From the NCBI RefSeq assembly GCF_003201855.1, contig NZ_QJKI01000014.1, forward strand, positions 1-64,000: 64,000 nucleotides of DNA. Direction: 5' to 3'. Under the pieces are notes generated by a model, which was not told the DNA's origin, searched no databases, and was given only the letters and a program-made list of their open reading frames with translations. Shown here piece by piece: positions 63,196-64,000 of the stretch (positions are counted from its first letter, which is position 1; each line of letters opens with the position of its first letter). A program made the translations under genes and the position numbers. The stretch is from Rivihabitans pingtungensis. Its GTDB lineage: Bacteria; Pseudomonadota; Gammaproteobacteria; Burkholderiales; Aquaspirillaceae.

Positions 63196-64000
63196 ATGAT
63201 TCGCAAGCTCCTAAGCCGCGTGTTCAAACTCCCCGAGCGTCGCCCCAAACCCAAGGTGTTCCCGTTCACCCAGCATGGGGTGCGCCGCGAGAGCATCAGT
63301 CCGGCCGCGCTGAAAATCACTTCCCGCCTGCAAGAGGCCGGCTTTGCCGCCTTTGTGGTGGGCGGCGCCGTGCGCGACCTGCTGTTGGGCCAGCACCCAA
63401 AAGATTTCGACGTGGCCACCAACGCCACGCCGGAGCAGGTGCACCATCTGTTTCGCCGCTCGCGCATTATTGGCCGGCGCTTTCGCATCGTCCATGTGAT
63501 GGTCGGCGCGGAAACCATCGAAGTCACCACCTTTCGTGGCGGCGACGACACGGTGACCGACAGCGAGGGCCGCATCCTCAACGACAATGTATTCGGCAGC
63601 CAGGAAGAAGACGCCCGTCGGCGTGATTTCACCGTCAACGCGCTGTTTTACAACCCCAGCGACGAAACCATTGTCGATTATCACCACGGCGTGCGCGATG
63701 TGCACGCGCGCAAGCTGGCGATGATTGGCAACCCGGTGCAGCGCTACCGCGAAGACCCGGTGCGCATGCTGCGCGCGGTGCGGCTGGCGGCCAAGCTGGA
63801 ATTGCGCATCGACGAACCCACCCGCAAGCCGATTGCCGAGCTGGCCTCGCTGCTGCAAAACGTGCCGGCGGCGCGGCTGTTCGACGAAATGCTGAAAATG
63901 CTGTTCTCCGGCCAGGCTTACCAGTGCGTGCGCATGCTGCGTCAGGAAGGCCTGCACCAGGGGATTTTTCCGCTGCTGGACGTGATTGCCGAAGAATCCG
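63196..64000 (+). CDS. pcnB: Poly(A) polymerase I, N-terminal part (cut by window edge)
   Basis: The first 268 residues of a class II poly(A) polymerase. A basic N-terminus (MIRKLLSRVFKLPERRPKPKVF) precedes the nucleotidyltransferase head GFAAFVVGGAVRDLLLGQHPKDFDVAT, with both catalytic Asp in DFD, then ARRRDFTVNALFY and REDPVRMLRAVRLAAKL of the neck. It adds A tails to RNA, promoting decay. The basic start separates it from CCA-adding enzymes. The 3' part lies beyond the window. Confidence 0.92.
   Translation, partial: MIRKLLSRVFKLPERRPKPKVFPFTQHGVRRESISPAALKITSRLQEAGFAAFVVGGAVRDLLLGQHPKDFDVATNATPEQVHHLFRRSRIIGRRFRIVHVMVGAETIEVTTFRGGDDTVTDSEGRILNDNVFGSQEEDARRRDFTVNALFYNPSDETIVDYHHGVRDVHARKLAMIGNPVQRYREDPVRMLRAVRLAAKLELRIDEPTRKPIAELASLLQNVPAARLFDEMLKMLFSGQAYQCVRMLRQEGLHQGIFPLLDVIAEES

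Overview
The window reads as high-G+C chromosomal DNA of a betaproteobacterium, most likely Neisseriales (Chromobacteriaceae-like). Supporting signs are the trxA-rho pairing, the housekeeping set (sbcDC, uup, thiL-pgpA, ackA-pta, ribB, trpE, mltB, radC, pcnB), dRS3/REP-type ATTCCC...GGGAAT repeats and a Correia-like family of small inverted-repeat elements. This assignment is inference; there is no rRNA or tRNA gene here to anchor it.

Layout. 1-4.9 kb: a Pseudomonas-style arginine/ornithine block on the minus strand (aotJ, aotQ, aotM, aotP, AraC-type argR, start of aruC), with a repeat cluster wedged between aotJ and aotQ. 5.0-8.7 kb: a TetR regulator and a three-gene ABC importer of the TrpXYZ type. 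9.4-13.6 kb: two tandem paralogous RTX (calcium-binding repeat) proteins. 13.7-18.6 kb: a TRIC-type channel, an alpha/beta hydrolase, a GlxA-type AraC regulator, and a divergent isocyanide-synthase-family (DIT1/PvcA) gene translationally coupled to an MFS transporter. 18.9-25.7 kb: fatty-acid use (thiolase, FadN-type dehydrogenase/hydratase, FadL, thioesterase) and a small ferredoxin. 25.7-27.6 kb: a decayed stretch with a gene remnant and an A+T-rich gene joining a HEPN-like domain to eight CxxC pairs. 27.9-45.1 kb: sbcCD, an orphan tyrosine recombinase, uup with a cell-wall lipoprotein, a CLC-F-like antiporter, thiL-pgpA, two unknown proteins, a chemoreceptor and a Rieske oxygenase. 45.5-53.4 kb: ackA-pta, a DUF945 protein, ribB behind an FMN riboswitch, and trpE. 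53.4-54.7 kb: an integron-type gene cassette (HEPN protein between two attC-like sites). 54.7-64 kb: AEC transporter, glutathione peroxidase, trxA, rho, DAHP synthase, OsmC, mltB, radC, two small unknowns and pcnB (cut by the edge).

The most notable features are: (1) about fifteen full, partial or decayed copies of a roughly 100-117 bp element with TAAGAG...CTCTTA ends, whose outer TAA often serves as the stop codon of the adjacent gene; (2) the isocyanide-synthase/MFS pair without a tailoring oxygenase; (3) two unrelated HEPN-type proteins in A+T-richer DNA, one in an integron cassette; and (4) a TGTTGC...GCAACA palindrome shared by the ackA and fadL upstream regions. Family assignments rest on motifs read by eye; no database search was run.
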